Source of the DNA: Amphiura filiformis
Taxonomy: Eukaryota; Echinodermata; Ophiuroidea; Amphilepidida; Amphiuridae
Assembly (NCBI RefSeq): GCF_039555335.1
Contig: NC_092628.1
Coordinates: forward strand, 101,330,647-101,394,646
Length of the DNA: 64,000 nucleotides
Reading direction: 5' to 3'
Position numbers and translations under genes: made by a program. The notes below the pieces were generated by a model, which was given only the letters and a program-made list of their open reading frames with translations, ran no database searches and had not been told where the DNA came from. Below, piece by piece: positions 23,290-36,856 of this stretch (the first letter of the stretch is position 1; each line of letters starts with the position of its first letter).

Positions 23290-24355
23290 ATTGTTCCCCG
23301 GTTGTACGGTAGTCCTAAAATTCACAAGAAGGACACGCCTCTCCGTCCAATAGTAGACTATACAGGCTCCATTGGATATAATGTATCACGCTCACTGGCC
23401 GACATCCTAAGTCCCATTGTGGGTACTACCAGCCACCACGTGCTCAATTCTAGACAGTTGGCTGAGGACTTAGGGGAAATTACCATCAAAGAGGATGAGT
23501 GTCTCATTTCACATGACGTTGTGTCTTTATTTACTAATACCCCCATTGAGCTGACTTTGGGCATCATTCGTCATAAACTAGAGCAAGACGCGAATCTCAA
23601 ACAAAGAACCCTGCTTACAGTTGACGACCTCATGGAGTTGGTTAATTTCATTCTAACCCACAGCGTATTTCCGTCCAAAGGTGTAATTTATAAGCAAAAG
23701 AAAGGAATGGCAATGGGTAGTCCACTCAGCCCGATAGCAGTTGACCTCTTCATGGAATGGCTTGAGGAGGAAGCGATCACTACAGCCCCGCTCAATTGCA
23801 AGCCGTCTCTTTGGAAGAGATATGTAGCGATGTTCTTGAGGTTATTAAGCGTGGCGAGGCAGAGAACTTGACCAACCATCTTAATCAAGTTGACCCGACA
23901 GGGAGTATTAAGTTTACTTACGAGGAAGAATCCAACAGTAGCCTACCCTTTCTAGACACGCTCATTATCAAGAAGCCTGATGGCACCACAAAGCTCTGTA
24001 TTTATCGCATAAGCCAACCCATACAGATCAATACTTGCAGTTTGATTCACACCACCCACTACATCAGAAGTTGGGTGTCGTAAGAACTTTGTTAGATAGA
24101 AAAAGACACCATTGTAACGAGACAGAAGATCAGCGCAAAGAGGAGTTGCACATAAAACAAGCCCTCGCCAGATGCGGTTACCCTGAGTGGTCGATCAACA
24201 AAGTTAAAGCGGACAAAGAGAACCCTAAACCTAAGGTTAAACCCCCCAAAGACACTAGGGAGAGGAGTAAAGGCCTTGTGGTCATCCCTTATGTGGAGGG
24301 CCTCTCGGGAGGGTTTCAAGAATTTTTAAGAAACACGGATTCTCCACTAGCATGA
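23290..24355 (+). pseudogene. Penelope reverse transcriptase, truncated and frameshifted
   Basis: The first frame gives PRLYGSPKIHK, LRPIVD, DVVSLFTNTPI and KGMAMGSPLSPIAVDLFMEW, the typical Penelope RT blocks. The frame breaks at ~23,835, inside the segment that should carry the catalytic YVDD box. The downstream frame resumes with LEVIKRGEAENLTNHLNQVD and LPFLDTLI. A third frame from ~24,035 gives FDSHHPLHQKLGVVRTLLDR. The N-terminal RT part is absent, deleted next to the left pseudo-LTR. Codons before position 23,290 come from the pseudo-LTR and are not protein. Confidence 0.88.
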
Positions 24356-24835
24356 AACCCCACCATACGATCTGAAACATGTTAGTCCATCCAAAAGACA
24401 AGCGTGACCCATTGCAATCGGCGGAAGTTATTTATGAGATCCCGTGCCAGAATTGCCCCAAAAGCGTACATCGGGAAGCGGGTCGCTTGTTTGAGACTAG
24501 ACTAACGGACACATAAATCAGAAAGTGAAAAAGTGAGCGCAAAGAGCTTCACCAGGTCACAAAGAAAAGCATCAGCTTCTGAAATCCACAAATCGGCTAT
24601 TGCAGAACATGTTGCACATCAAAATCATGTGATTGGGTGGGATGAGGCTCAGGTCATAGATCAAGAATCAGACAAAACAACACGCTGGCTAAAGGAAGCA
24701 ATCTGGATTAGAAGTAGAGGAAAAGACACCATGAACAAGGACGAGGGGGCTTACAGACTGGACAAAATTTATGACCAGGTCATAAATTCTCGGCAACAAG
24801 AAAGTTTGGTGGCGTCATCAAAACCAGACAGAAGT
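24356..24835 (+). pseudogene. GIY-YIG endonuclease of the Penelope-like element
   Basis: Cys-rich IPCQNCPKS precedes a YIG motif around 24,468. The frame shifts after YIG, and the conserved GRLFETRL follows in another frame. Then come HKSAIAEHVAHQNHVIGWDE, RWLKEAIWIR and YRLDKIYDQVI, the usual end of the Penelope endonuclease domain. This arrangement (RT then GIY-YIG) is specific to Penelope-like elements. Frameshifts and an in-frame stop make it inactive. Confidence 0.85.
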
Positions 24836-26982
24836 GTTGCGGTTCTAAAAACACCTAGAAACACCAGTACCAGAGTGAACAAGATTCCTGATAGGAATTG
24901 AAATATTTCTGAGTGAGTAGTATCATTTTATTGGATCTGAACAAGAACCTTTATCAATCTTATGGGTTTTCTTTCATTTTAACTCCTCATTTAAACTTAA
25001 AATGGGTACAAAACTTTCCTGACAGTTATTACCAATAATATTATTTTGTGGAAGATATGGCTTTAAGTTGTTACATATTGTAAATATATTTTTCTCACTT
25101 AACTATGTGCTCTTAGTTACGACACAATGATTTTCACAGAGCAGGACTCTCTTTATAGTTTAGAATTCACTAACAGAGTTACCTCAGTATGATGCCAGCT
25201 ATCTACTAACCTTTTTACTTTTTAAGTTCTTTAGATTTTTTAGAATTTAGTTTTTCTCCCTTTTTACTAACATGGTGCAACTATTTGTCAATACTAATTT
25301 TATCGAGTTATTTGGTTCTGGGTGTGTAATGTTTATCCTTGTCAATCAAATAATTATTATGTGCCATGTTTATTCATTGGTTAACTGCATAAAAGTAGGT
25401 GGGGTCAGATTATTATGCTTAGGCTACAACCAATCAGAAATGTGCTTACTTGATTGTCTGGATCTGTTCTGTTTTGTCATATATTTGTCTGCATCCAACA
25501 AAAGAAACACATCTTAAATGTCAGACCATAACTCCTGAATGAAACAAAAAGCTCCCACAAGACTTGTATTCAATTTTCAACAATTTTAAGAGACATATTT
25601 TGCATTGATCCAATTGAGAGGTATTTGTTATTTTTAATTGTCTTAATTCACAGTATAGTTGATCTAAGACTACAACAGGTGGCCATTTATGTATGGTATT
25701 ACTTCAGCATTTGTCCAGTTTTAACATATTTTCAATAACCAAACTTATTGCCAAACCACCTCTTTTGTATTTCATGTTTAGCGACCTGTATCCTTAATAA
25801 ACTATAGGTTTCTTTCTCATATAGTATATAAATTGCAATAAATTGCAATAATCCTCTCTGTTATGATACACACTAACATTTTACCCACAATATTAATAAT
25901 CATAATTATGGTATTTATGTTTAAAATAATTATTGAGTTGTTGATAAATCTTCTATTTTTTCATGGCATCAATTGTATATATGACTGTATATTGTAATTA
26001 AGACATGTCATATTGAATAGGAATACTTTACAAGGATACAGATATGAATGTGTTAGGTGTGGTCTTTGAACATTGAAAATATCATGGTAGTGTTGGTGAG
26101 ATATTAAATGTAAATTGAAAGAAAAACAATGACCGATATGAATGTTAGAAATTTGTAAATAACTATTAGAAAACTGCATGACTACAGTGTATAATGAAAA
26201 GTTGTAACTAGTATGAATGAACAGATTGACCCTTCTATTGGTTGGATGACACAGCAGGTGCTTCATCTTTATGTAGAGGGCCGGCAGGTGTATTTCAATA
26301 AGTCTCTTCCCAAAGTTAAGTGCATTATCAGCTTGTAATTAACAAAGCAGATGCAGTGTTCAATTGACTTGAGAGGACAGAGATGGATTGGAATACCCCT
26401 TGTAAAGTCTATTCGGCTTATAATTGGCAAAATTATTTGGTTTTTGTTACTGCGGATATCAATAAAGTCCAACTTACACTGCGTAAATTCACATATGGGT
26501 GCACCAGATGCACATTATTACAGGCAAATAGCCTGTGATGCACCCAACTGCCTATATGCTATTCTATATCAATACACAATGTTATGAGTCTCATTTATTT
26601 GCCAATTATAAGTTGAAGAAACTTCAGTATGTGTAACCAGCAGGCGTGAAGAAGTATTCCTATTAAAATATGACATTGACAAGTAAAGTATAGCTTGGAC
26701 ATTATGATGCAATTGTTATATATTCAGCTGTTAACTATGACTGTATATATAGGATTCTGTTGAAAACAAGTGAGTAATGTAATGGTAAGAAGTAAGGATA
26801 AAATAATGGTGGTAAATACAATGGTTAAGAAAGTAAATGCAGTGTGGTTAACATATATGTTAAGGCAAGTGACACTGATGGTGAGTACAAGGCTTGTAAT
26901 ATCTGTAAATTAAAACCTTGTATTGTACTTTTCTGTTAAAGTGATCAATAGATGTGTAACAGTAGTCTGAAGTTAAATTCCA

Positions 26983-27172
26983 GGGCTATTCCAGTTAAAA
27001 TTCTATAGCCTACACCCCTATGGAACACACGACCTTAATCTTCTATATGGGGAGTGTGAATTTCACATGTGTTTACCTGAATTGGTGACTCCATTTGAAA
27101 TCTACACTCCATCTGTGGGAGATTAAGGTCATGTCTTCCATATGGGGTATATGGATTTCAACTGGAATATTG
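26983..27172. mobile_element. palindromic MITE, copy 4
   Basis: Starts gggctattccagttaaaatt and ends tggatttcaactggaata. Intergenic, downstream of eEF2K. Confidence 0.8.
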
Positions 27173-28097
27173 CATTTTGTAAGAGAGTAAATACTGGGTG
27201 TTCCAGTTAGAGCTATGGTAATATGAGTAAGGTAATCAAAGGTGAAAGCATTAAATTGACTAAATGTATTTTGCTCGACTAAAATGTATTGTGCTAAAAG
27301 CACTGTTGTGTATAATCATTTAAGATAAGATGGGATGGGCATTGTTTTAAATTATATTTTGCATAAATGATGAGAAGTTAACAAGAGCTTGACATTGTAT
27401 ATATAAAAGGCTTGGCTCATATATGGAATCAAGTGGGTATGAAGTATACAGATCTGTGTTGGAGACTACACACTTCAAAGAAGAAGTATTAATTGCATAA
27501 AATATTATTACATTTGTTACATATATTTTACATAAAGGAAAAAAATTAAAAAAATTGTATTACATGTTCTCTTTTTCACTATCAGAATCATACAATATGT
27601 GCACTCTCTTCTGTTATGTTTTTATCAAATTTTCCATATTTCTAATTAATTTTACACCTACTTACACCTGTGAAGAAATGTACATACAATGACATGTAAC
27701 TCTGTTTCCCAATGTTATGCCATTGTGTAGTTTTTTTCTCCCAAGATACTGCAGTGCTTGGGTATTGGTGTCCATCATGCATGGAAAAGGTGTGCCTAAC
27801 AAAGAGACACTTTTGAAGAAGTTATGGGGTAATTCTCTTACTATTCAGGACTTGTGATAATACCAAATGCAACAACTAGTTTGAGAGTTTCCTGCTACAA
27901 ATCTTCATACAGTTCTTGTATTATAAGTAAACATGATACTTATTTGAAATTGAACTTATATCACAAGTATTTTGGCAACTTCTAAGATTATACATCCGAG
28001 TTAGAAATTTCAAGGGAATAATATTGTTGAAATTTTAAGCACATCCTGAATGAAGTTTTGATGCAAGTTTTGTGGACTTAGGTTTGAAGGCAGATGC

Positions 28098-28380
28098 ATT
28101 GGGCTATTCTAGTTGAAATCCACACTACCCCTGTGGAAGATTTTGGAAATATCTTCCACAGAGGGAGTATGTTTTTCAAATGTAATTGGTCAGAGTTTAT
28201 CATTTTGAAACCCATACTCCCCCTGCATTATGGCTTTACCTATATATTCCACAACTAGAGTGAGTATTTCAAATGGAAGTTACCCAATTGTCAATACTAG
28301 TCTAAACTCATACTCCCTCTGTGGAAGACTTTAGCTAAATCTTCCACAGGGGTAGTGTGGATATTAAATGGAATATCCCT
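28098..28380. mobile_element. palindromic MITE, expanded variant (copy 5)
   Basis: Shares the attgggctattctagttgaa terminus and a degenerate opposite end, but is ~283 bp. Several internal inverted blocks (tggaagatt/aatcttcca type) look like an expanded or composite member of the family. Confidence 0.7.
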
Positions 28381-29753
28381 TTGTTTGAATCCTTTGGAGT
28401 TCCCTTGGTAGTGTTATAGATGTAACAATGTAGGTGCTAAATTGTAAAAACGATATTATTACCATCAAGTGTTCTACCCATGTAGTAGATAGCAAGTGCT
28501 TTGTGAATGCAGATGAAGGAGCCTAATATCTTAGCAACCATGATACCAGCTGAGATAATGATGATCTCAAGATCAGGTGGCTTCTAGAATAGTTTAAATT
28601 TTGATTATGAATTTGATAAATTACTTAACACTGCATAAGCATTTGCTATTTACTGCTGTCTATAAATTTTTTACATGTTAGATGTTTTAAGTAAAAAAAG
28701 AGACACATGTAGCTCTTAACTTTTATTTTTTGGTGTATGTGGTCCTGTAAACCCTTTTGTGTAGTGAAGTACACGCCCGATAAAATTACTTACAATATAA
28801 GTCATAGCAGCATGTAGACTACGCTGAATGAAGACGCCGTGATGGTGTCGCAAGCTACGTCTTTGCTCAACTCAGACTCTGAAAAGGTAACTTTTTAAGC
28901 TTATGTCAATATAAGTCATGTTTATTCTGTAAATAAGTTGCTACAGTCCTCCGGGGTGACCATTCGTATTGTTTCAGAGCCTCATTTCATTCTTAATTTT
29001 TCATATTATATATGATAAATGCCTGTGATATTAATAATTGCTTACAAAACAGCGGCACAGAACAGATCTGTGCATGTATGGGAGACTTCTCGAGTAGGGC
29101 AATTCCCTTTCATGTAAAATAGAATTTCCATAAAATGTATGCAAGTTATGAAACTGTATAAACAAAGAACTGTGGTTTGCAGATTTTGACAGCTTTCGAG
29201 ATCTGCTCAGTACAAAGTTATTTTTGAGAAGTTTGACTGTTTTGGGAGGTGTGTGGATATAGGAAGAGGAATTTATGAGGGCCAAATCCAGCAATCTTGT
29301 GAAGAATTGCAATGCTTTATAAGTAACTGTGCAAGATTTAATATTTTACAATAAGTTATGGAACTTACGAAAAATTGCAAATCTTGCATCAGTTGGCCCA
29401 GGTGAGTCCTACTGCTGGAATCTGCCAGATATTAGACTCTGACACCATTGGTTTACAAACAACTGTTAGTAGCAGTAATTATGCTGTATTATATGCCAAG
29501 GTTAACCAGAGACAGGTGAAATTACTTTGTTGGCTGAGCACTACAAAGATGATCTCCATTTGCTGATGTGTGTAAGATTGCCTGTGATATGTATGCATGG
29601 TGCATGCATTCATACAGTCTTGAGTGAACTCGTACATATCAATGGTAGTTGTAGTCACAGCAGCTGATGGAGATGCGTCTTTGTGCCGCTAAGCTAGCAA
29701 AGTTTGAATCTGATTCTGGTTAATCTGTTCCTATTTGTTGCTGATCAAAATAT

Positions 29754-29891
29754 ATTGGGCTATTCTAGTTGAAAAAATTTCAAATGGAGTCACCCATTCA
29801 GGTAACCCCATTTTGAAATTAACACTCCCTGTGTGGGAGATTAAGATCATGTCTTCCATAGGGGGGTGGATTTCAACTGGAATAGCCCAAT
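29754..29891. mobile_element. palindromic MITE, internally deleted (copy 6)
   Basis: Keeps both termini, attgggctattctagttgaa and ttcaactggaatagcccaat, which are exact complements except for one position. About 50 bp of the left arm are missing. Confidence 0.82.
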
Positions 29892-30750
29892 TCAGAATAG
29901 TATTATGCATACACCAATGTATAAGGCATGTCTCTGTTACTATAATTATGATGATATTATATGCACCTTGCACGTAGCATTATTCAGTGTTATATATTTG
30001 TGTCAAATATTGATATCATTGGAGCTGTACATTTCTCGTGACAAGTTTTGTTTCTCTTCTCTTTCCACCATTGAAATATAACATCTATATTCTACAAGTC
30101 CAATAATAATGGTATATACAATACATAATATAGCATTTGTAAGATATGTATATGCTGCTATCTATGTGTATAATGGACTGTAGCTAAGCTTACCATTTAT
30201 GAAATCTGTGGGTAAATCTCCTCATATATCACTTATGTATATATGTAGTTTTGAGCAATGGAGGGTAGGGTAAGAGTTTTAATAAAACCTTGTATGTGCT
30301 AGGGTCCTGATTTATTCAACCAAAAAAGACTTCGCTACGCATTGTGAGTGTCCAACTCCAATACCAACTTTATGATAACCTGGGATACAGTGGGTTTGGC
30401 CAATTACAATGCATAGCAAGTAATTGAGAGATCAACACCAGGATTGGATTTCACACAACTTTTGTTCCAAGTAAATCAACCAAAAAAAAAAAAGTATGAT
30501 CAGTGCCATTCAAATTTTATGATGGGTTCTGTTACCAATCATAATTCGTTTTGTGGAATTGAACCTACCATAACACCTTGAAGCATATTAAATGTTAGCT
30601 GTGAAATCCACACTTGGTCTTACAACATTTTCAAAACTGGCAAGTCATTTGTAGCAGTGGTGGTTGTTCCTGACTTACAGTAACATAAGTTAATGTATGC
30701 ATGCCTTTGTATTGAGTTAAGAGATTGAAAATGGGTTAAAGCACTTCCAT

Positions 30751-30931
30751 AGGGCTATTCTATTTGAAATCCATACCACCTGTGGAAGACACAACTGTAA
30801 TATTTTACACAGGGGTGTAGATTTTAAATGGAGCCACCCATTCAGATGACTTGATTTCAAATTCATACTCCCTTTGTGAAAGATTAAGCTCAAGTTGTCC
30901 ATAGGGGGTGTGTGGATTTCAGATAGAATTG
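30751..30931. mobile_element. palindromic MITE, copy 7
   Basis: agggctattctatttgaaat at the left and tggatttcagatagaattg at the right. More diverged than copies 2, 3 and 6. Confidence 0.75.
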
Positions 30932-32691
30932 CACACTGGTATCAGATCAGGTGATTCAATAATAGGCTTGTTACACATTTTGATACACCAATAGATGTTT
31001 TCAAATCAAAGTTTTCTGAAGACAGCTACCATTTATTTCTGATGACCCTGTTTATCAGGTCATCATACAGCTGTTGGGCGCAGCACCTACGCTAGTTACA
31101 CTTTGTGTAATGCCTGTCACTGGAGAGCGCATATGTGAATTAACACGAGCGTAAAAATGCTCGCATACACTGGATACGCATCTGGGGCACATGACCTGGT
31201 TTTCCAAATGTTTCCGAGGTTGATTTGAAAAGGTCTATGGCTAAGAAATATGCAAGTCTGTTGAGGGGGAAAATATGTAGTCTTAAGTCAGCCAGAGCTA
31301 TACACTACAAGTGAGTTTGTCAGTATGAATCAAATGAAAGACTATATGGTAGCAAAAATTGTATGCAGTGCTTCAATCTAAATAGTGGTTGAGTGCAAAA
31401 GAAAATCAAGTGTGCTGTATATTATAGCTTGTATAAGTCTGCATTAGATTGTGCATAGGGTGTTGCAGAAGTTGTACACATATTTTCTTTCCCAGAATAA
31501 GTGAGTCAATGTGTACCTGAAGTGTTATGCCAGAAAATGATGCAGTCCAAATGCCGGTATGGGACTTATTGTTGTATTAACTAAACAGCCATAGGGTTGG
31601 ACTATATTCAAGTCTGAACAGTATAAAGTGCAACAAGCATTAACATCTAGTGTATACAAGAACTGATGCTTAACCCTCAGATAAACTTTTTGACTGTCAG
31701 TGTAGGTTGGGCCAGTTGTGGTGGTTCTGTATGATCAGTTAAGTAAATGAGGGGTTAAGGTTTACTCAAATTTACAACTCAAATTCAATTGCCAAAAGTA
31801 TGTGCCAAATACAAGCCGTGGGCCATAGGGTGTTTACTAAATACAACAATTGTTTTCCAAAATGCTTCCCAGATCCATTGACACAGATGAATGGAAGCAA
31901 CACACTGGATATGACTGTTGTGTTCAAGCTGTGATATCTCTTGCATAAGGATGGTAAATGAAAGTACAAGGGTGCAGCGACTTACACTAAATGCACAAAA
32001 TCACGATTTACAATATGACTATTAACACTCAATGCACAATATGTTGATTTTACGGGTTATTTGATTCATTTACATGTAAGCTTCATATCACAACTAGACG
32101 CACAGCTTATAATGCTGTTAAAGATATTGATATAATTCTATCAATTTTATACTTGTGCCAATTATTATGACTCGTACTATAATCAATCATTATGGCTGTG
32201 TGTACTTCTATATTGGTATATTTGTACTAAATATATGTACTGATTTACGAAGTTACTATCATTAGAAATAAGTTCTACTGCTGCACAAATAGGCTAGCAA
32301 TATGCATAATCATAATAATTATAGAAGCAATTATTCACTATTCGTTTGTCAGACAGGGCCAATAACAATAATATTACAACTATGCTGAAATATATTGTCT
32401 GTATTGATGTAGCAAATTGGTCATGGAACATTAGCAGACCCTGTAATCTGTGAACCAGAAGTCAAAACATGATTTGTCTGTAAACCTATTAATTTGACAA
32501 TATTGTACTGCATACAAATTAACCTCAATTTTGATGTAGCCTACATCAAAACGTTTAAGTAACTGTCTTAATCTCCTATGAAAGGAAGCTACAAAGTATC
32601 ACCCTGTATTTGAATGTTTTAAGTTGCATAATGTAAGTGTATATTGTAAACATTTCTTGTTGGTAGGTTGTAGTTTACTGAAGTGTATAAA

Positions 32692-33040
32692 CCATAGAAT
32701 TAGAGAAGGAGAACCGGGACTTGGGCCGCCATCTTGATACAGTGATGGAGCAAAAATTGGGGTTATTCGGTTTCCCTCAGAATGCGCTCGAGGCATTGGT
32801 TGTCATGCAAGCATGACATGGATGATGACATGGATGATAAACACATTTGAGAGACGCACTTATGCGACATACACATGAGTACCAAGACGCTTCAGATGAG
32901 ATGCAGAATTGTTTTCATTTGTCTCTGCGCACCGTCGGCAAAGACTTGAATACCCCCAATTTTCTCCCCATAGCTAGCTGACGGCGCAATTGTATGTGGC
33001 AGTTTAGGGAATCTAAGTTCTCCTTCCCTAATTCTGTGGT
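32692..33040. mobile_element. MITE with ~23-bp TIR
   Basis: Left ccatagaattagagaaggag and right ctccttccctaattctgtgg are inverted repeats with two mismatches. About 350 bp, non-coding. Confidence 0.65.
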
Positions 33041-34603
33041 GTAAACAGATCAAATTAAACTAATTTCTCTGTGTAAGGTTTGAGTGTCTTTGCATGATTG
33101 GAAATGTTGGAAAAAGTGGAAGAAAAAAAGAAAGTTATATGTTACCATGATAATTATAAATACTTTCTAGATTAAATGAAGAGAACCAGGTGAGAAAATG
33201 TATATCTGCTTTGACACAGGTTTATTGTGAATCTATACTATTAAAGAGGAACTTGCCGATAATCGATACTTTGAAGAGGAACTGATCGATTCATCGGTAT
33301 CATCTCGGAGATTATAGATAAATTATAAATTAATAAATAGATAAATAAATAGGTTCTAGCATTTCCAGATGAATGGTAAATGCATAGATAGATAGATAAA
33401 TTAATAAATACAAATAATTATTTGGATTTGGATTTATTCGGTAGATCAACCAATGGTGGCCCGCTTATTTACGGTCCGTTGCTGCGTTGCTATCGCGGAT
33501 TACGCACACAGGTCGTGGCAACTTCCAGACGCGCTAATGGTAACAAAACTTCCAGTTTCAGTCTAAGACGGAAAATATCACATCTCTTAGAGCGGAACTA
33601 ACAAATTAATGGCTGAGACAAAGGTGGTTTTAAGTTACGTATTTTGAAAATAAATGGTCCAAGTGATCTAATAATTTTGAAAGTGATATTAGTTTATCCG
33701 TTCGTGGTGACTTTCGACGGAGAGTGGCTTTATGCGGCATGGTAACCGCAACGGCTATAATAATTGATCAACTGCATTCGTTTATGCAAATTATGACTTT
33801 CGGAAACTTCTTTTGTGATGACTTTCCGAAGATTTTAAATTCAAGGTAGGCCTAGGCATATATACGGTATTGGAAAGTAATTTGAGTTTATTCGTTTGTC
33901 ATGTTGTGATGAATTTCGATAGGGAGTGTGGGACATTATTAGCAGATTATAGCATGGTATAAAACCGCAACCGCTAAATATCCGTGGCGTAGATTTCTTT
34001 TTGACATTAGGGGAGGGATGAAAACATTTCTTGAAGTAGGCATATTAATAGTGAATCCGGCATCTTTTGGCAACATTAACAATGGCGTAGATTTCTCTTG
34101 ACATGGCATGGGGGATGGGTCCGTTTAAATCAATTTCTTGCAATAGGCCTACAGTGAAGCCCGCATCTTGGCTGCAGAATAATTTATGGCAAGCTAATTA
34201 GGCCTACTGGTGAATTATATTGTGCAAAAGTGGAACAAATTCGCACGAAGGCCATAAAAATTGGCACTTTTTAGTTTGGCCAAAAATGAGGTTAATTTTG
34301 TCAGAAACCCACATCTATTATACATGTGTGAACTTGGGGTGATTATACGGACCATTGACCTTATCAAAACATTGGGGGGGTTATACCCACCCCAACACCG
34401 AATTTACGCTATGTAACTCAACCTTCTTGAAACCCAATGTTGCTATAGGCCTACTTGATGAAACAGAAACACATATAAAAAAAGAACGACGAAAGAAATA
34501 AAGGAACCCACATACATGCGTCAACATGGAGGTGATTCAGTAGATCATGCCCCTTATCGAAATATTGAGGAATTTATTACTCAGCCCGGGATTTATGCCT
34601 ATG

Positions 34604-35440
<837 letters not shown>

Positions 35441-35591
35441 CGTTTGCAAAGTAGAGGCAACAAATGGTAGGCCTACCACATCACTAACAGCGTAATAATT
35501 GAGCTGTTAAAAGCGATACCAATTGACATGATTACCATTTCCATCGTTTATACTAACCGATCCCGTTTACTAACCGCTCCCATTTACTCAT

Positions 35592-35629
35592 CTAGCGGGG
35601 GGCCCGCGCGAAGCGCGGGTACCCGCTAG
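35592..35629 (+). other. Helitron 3' terminal hairpin
   Basis: ctagcggggggcccgcgcg and its near-complement cgcgggtacccgctag form a stem with a gcgaagc tip and end at CTAG. It is the transposition terminator expected at a Helitron 3' end. Confidence 0.8.
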
Positions 35630-36668
35630 TGTAAATGAAAGAATAGTTAGTGGTTGAGGTCTTGCATGTTGTAGAATATGTATGGAAAAATTCAAAAAGA
35701 AATTGCCTATGTGACTTTTATCTTCTGTTTTACTTGATAAAATATGGTGTGGTTTTTTTTTTTCATTATTTGTTTTGAAGGCAATGTAAATTTAGAGTAA
35801 ATTTTAAAAGAGTACATATTGCGATATATATTTTGGCATGTCTTGTATGCTATTCATGTATTAGGGAAGAGTGGGAAAAGGTTTCAACAAGTTGTCAGTT
35901 ACTATAGGTGTTTTGCTTACTCTGTTAAGATTGAATGTGAAATTCACTACAACAATATGATATCATTTTATTAAGTACATAGTGTGTCGAAAAGGCTGGT
36001 TTAACTCAACTTTGCATTATGATATTGTGTAGTCCACAGTGTCAGCCTAGCTTTGGGCAGGCATTTACCAGGCAATTTATACCAAAATATTTGTAGTACA
36101 TTTGTTGCGTTACACACATCATATTTCCATAAGCCATTGTAATTTTGTGCTGAAAATGATAGGCATAGGAGAGTGATATTTGCTGGAATAGTTACGACAT
36201 GTAACTTCCTAAAGTTGGTTCAATCTTGACAGTATAAACACACCTAAGAAACCTGGCGGGGTCTTACATATTTTCATTTTATCAGTTTAAAAAAAAAAAT
36301 TTAATGTTGTTTAAAAGGCATTCCGTGAAGTATGAAATACTAAGCCCTCCTGTCATGTTTAATGTTTGTTTATCAATATTACATGTAATGGTTGCTCACT
36401 CAAAACCCATATAAATTGTCATTAAAATTATGTAGTCCTTGCAAGTTTCAGTAGTCTCATATCAAGAGGCAAAGTTACATTTTGTATTCTGGGTACAGTA
36501 AAGGTACCAGTATTATATTTGTGTTAATGAATATGAGACTTCTGAAGCTTTACATGGAACTAATTTCTGTACATAAAGTAAAAATATTCATTGTAATACC
36601 ATGTAATAATACCATGCTCATTATATAAAACATATTCCATTTATATGTACTGAACAGGCCTACCTCAT

Positions 36669-36850
36669 AGGGTTATTACAGTTTAAATACACCCCCTTTG
36701 GAAGGCATGACCTTAATCTTCTGCACACGGAGAGTGAATTTTATATGGGGTTACCTGAATGGGTGATTCCATTTGAAATCACTACTTCCTGTGTGGGAGA
36801 TTAAGGCTATGCCTTGCAAAGGGGTGTATGGATTTCAGCTGGAACAGCCC
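36669..36850. mobile_element. palindromic MITE, copy 8
   Basis: Left agggttattacagtttaaat, right ggatttcagctggaacagccc, usual internal blocks. Sits 6 bp from the TTAA-flanked element at 36,857. Confidence 0.75.
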
Positions 36851-36856
36851 GTTAAC

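Larger units (their letters stand above)
23077..24975 (+). mobile_element. Penelope-like retroelement with inverted pseudo-LTRs
   Basis: The element spans 23,090-24,964, flanked by an 11-13 bp duplication (tgggttttctttc at 23,077 and 24,963). An inverted repeat joins 23,124-23,269 to 24,820-24,964; its outer ~124 bp are perfect. The left side alone has a further 34 bp (23,090-23,123), the asymmetric extension known for Penelope elements. Inside are remnants of a Penelope reverse transcriptase and a GIY-YIG endonuclease. At 1.9 kb it lacks the 5' part of a complete element and is frameshifted, hence non-autonomous. Confidence 0.92.
24976..33231. other. gene-poor intergenic DNA
   Basis: Lies between eEF2K and the Helitron. 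It holds palindromic MITEs (26,983; 28,098; 29,754; 30,751), a TIR element at 32,692-33,040 and one exon-like 69-bp stretch at 28,818. I see no convincing gene; ORFs up to ~100 codons on either strand look random. Confidence 0.6.
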
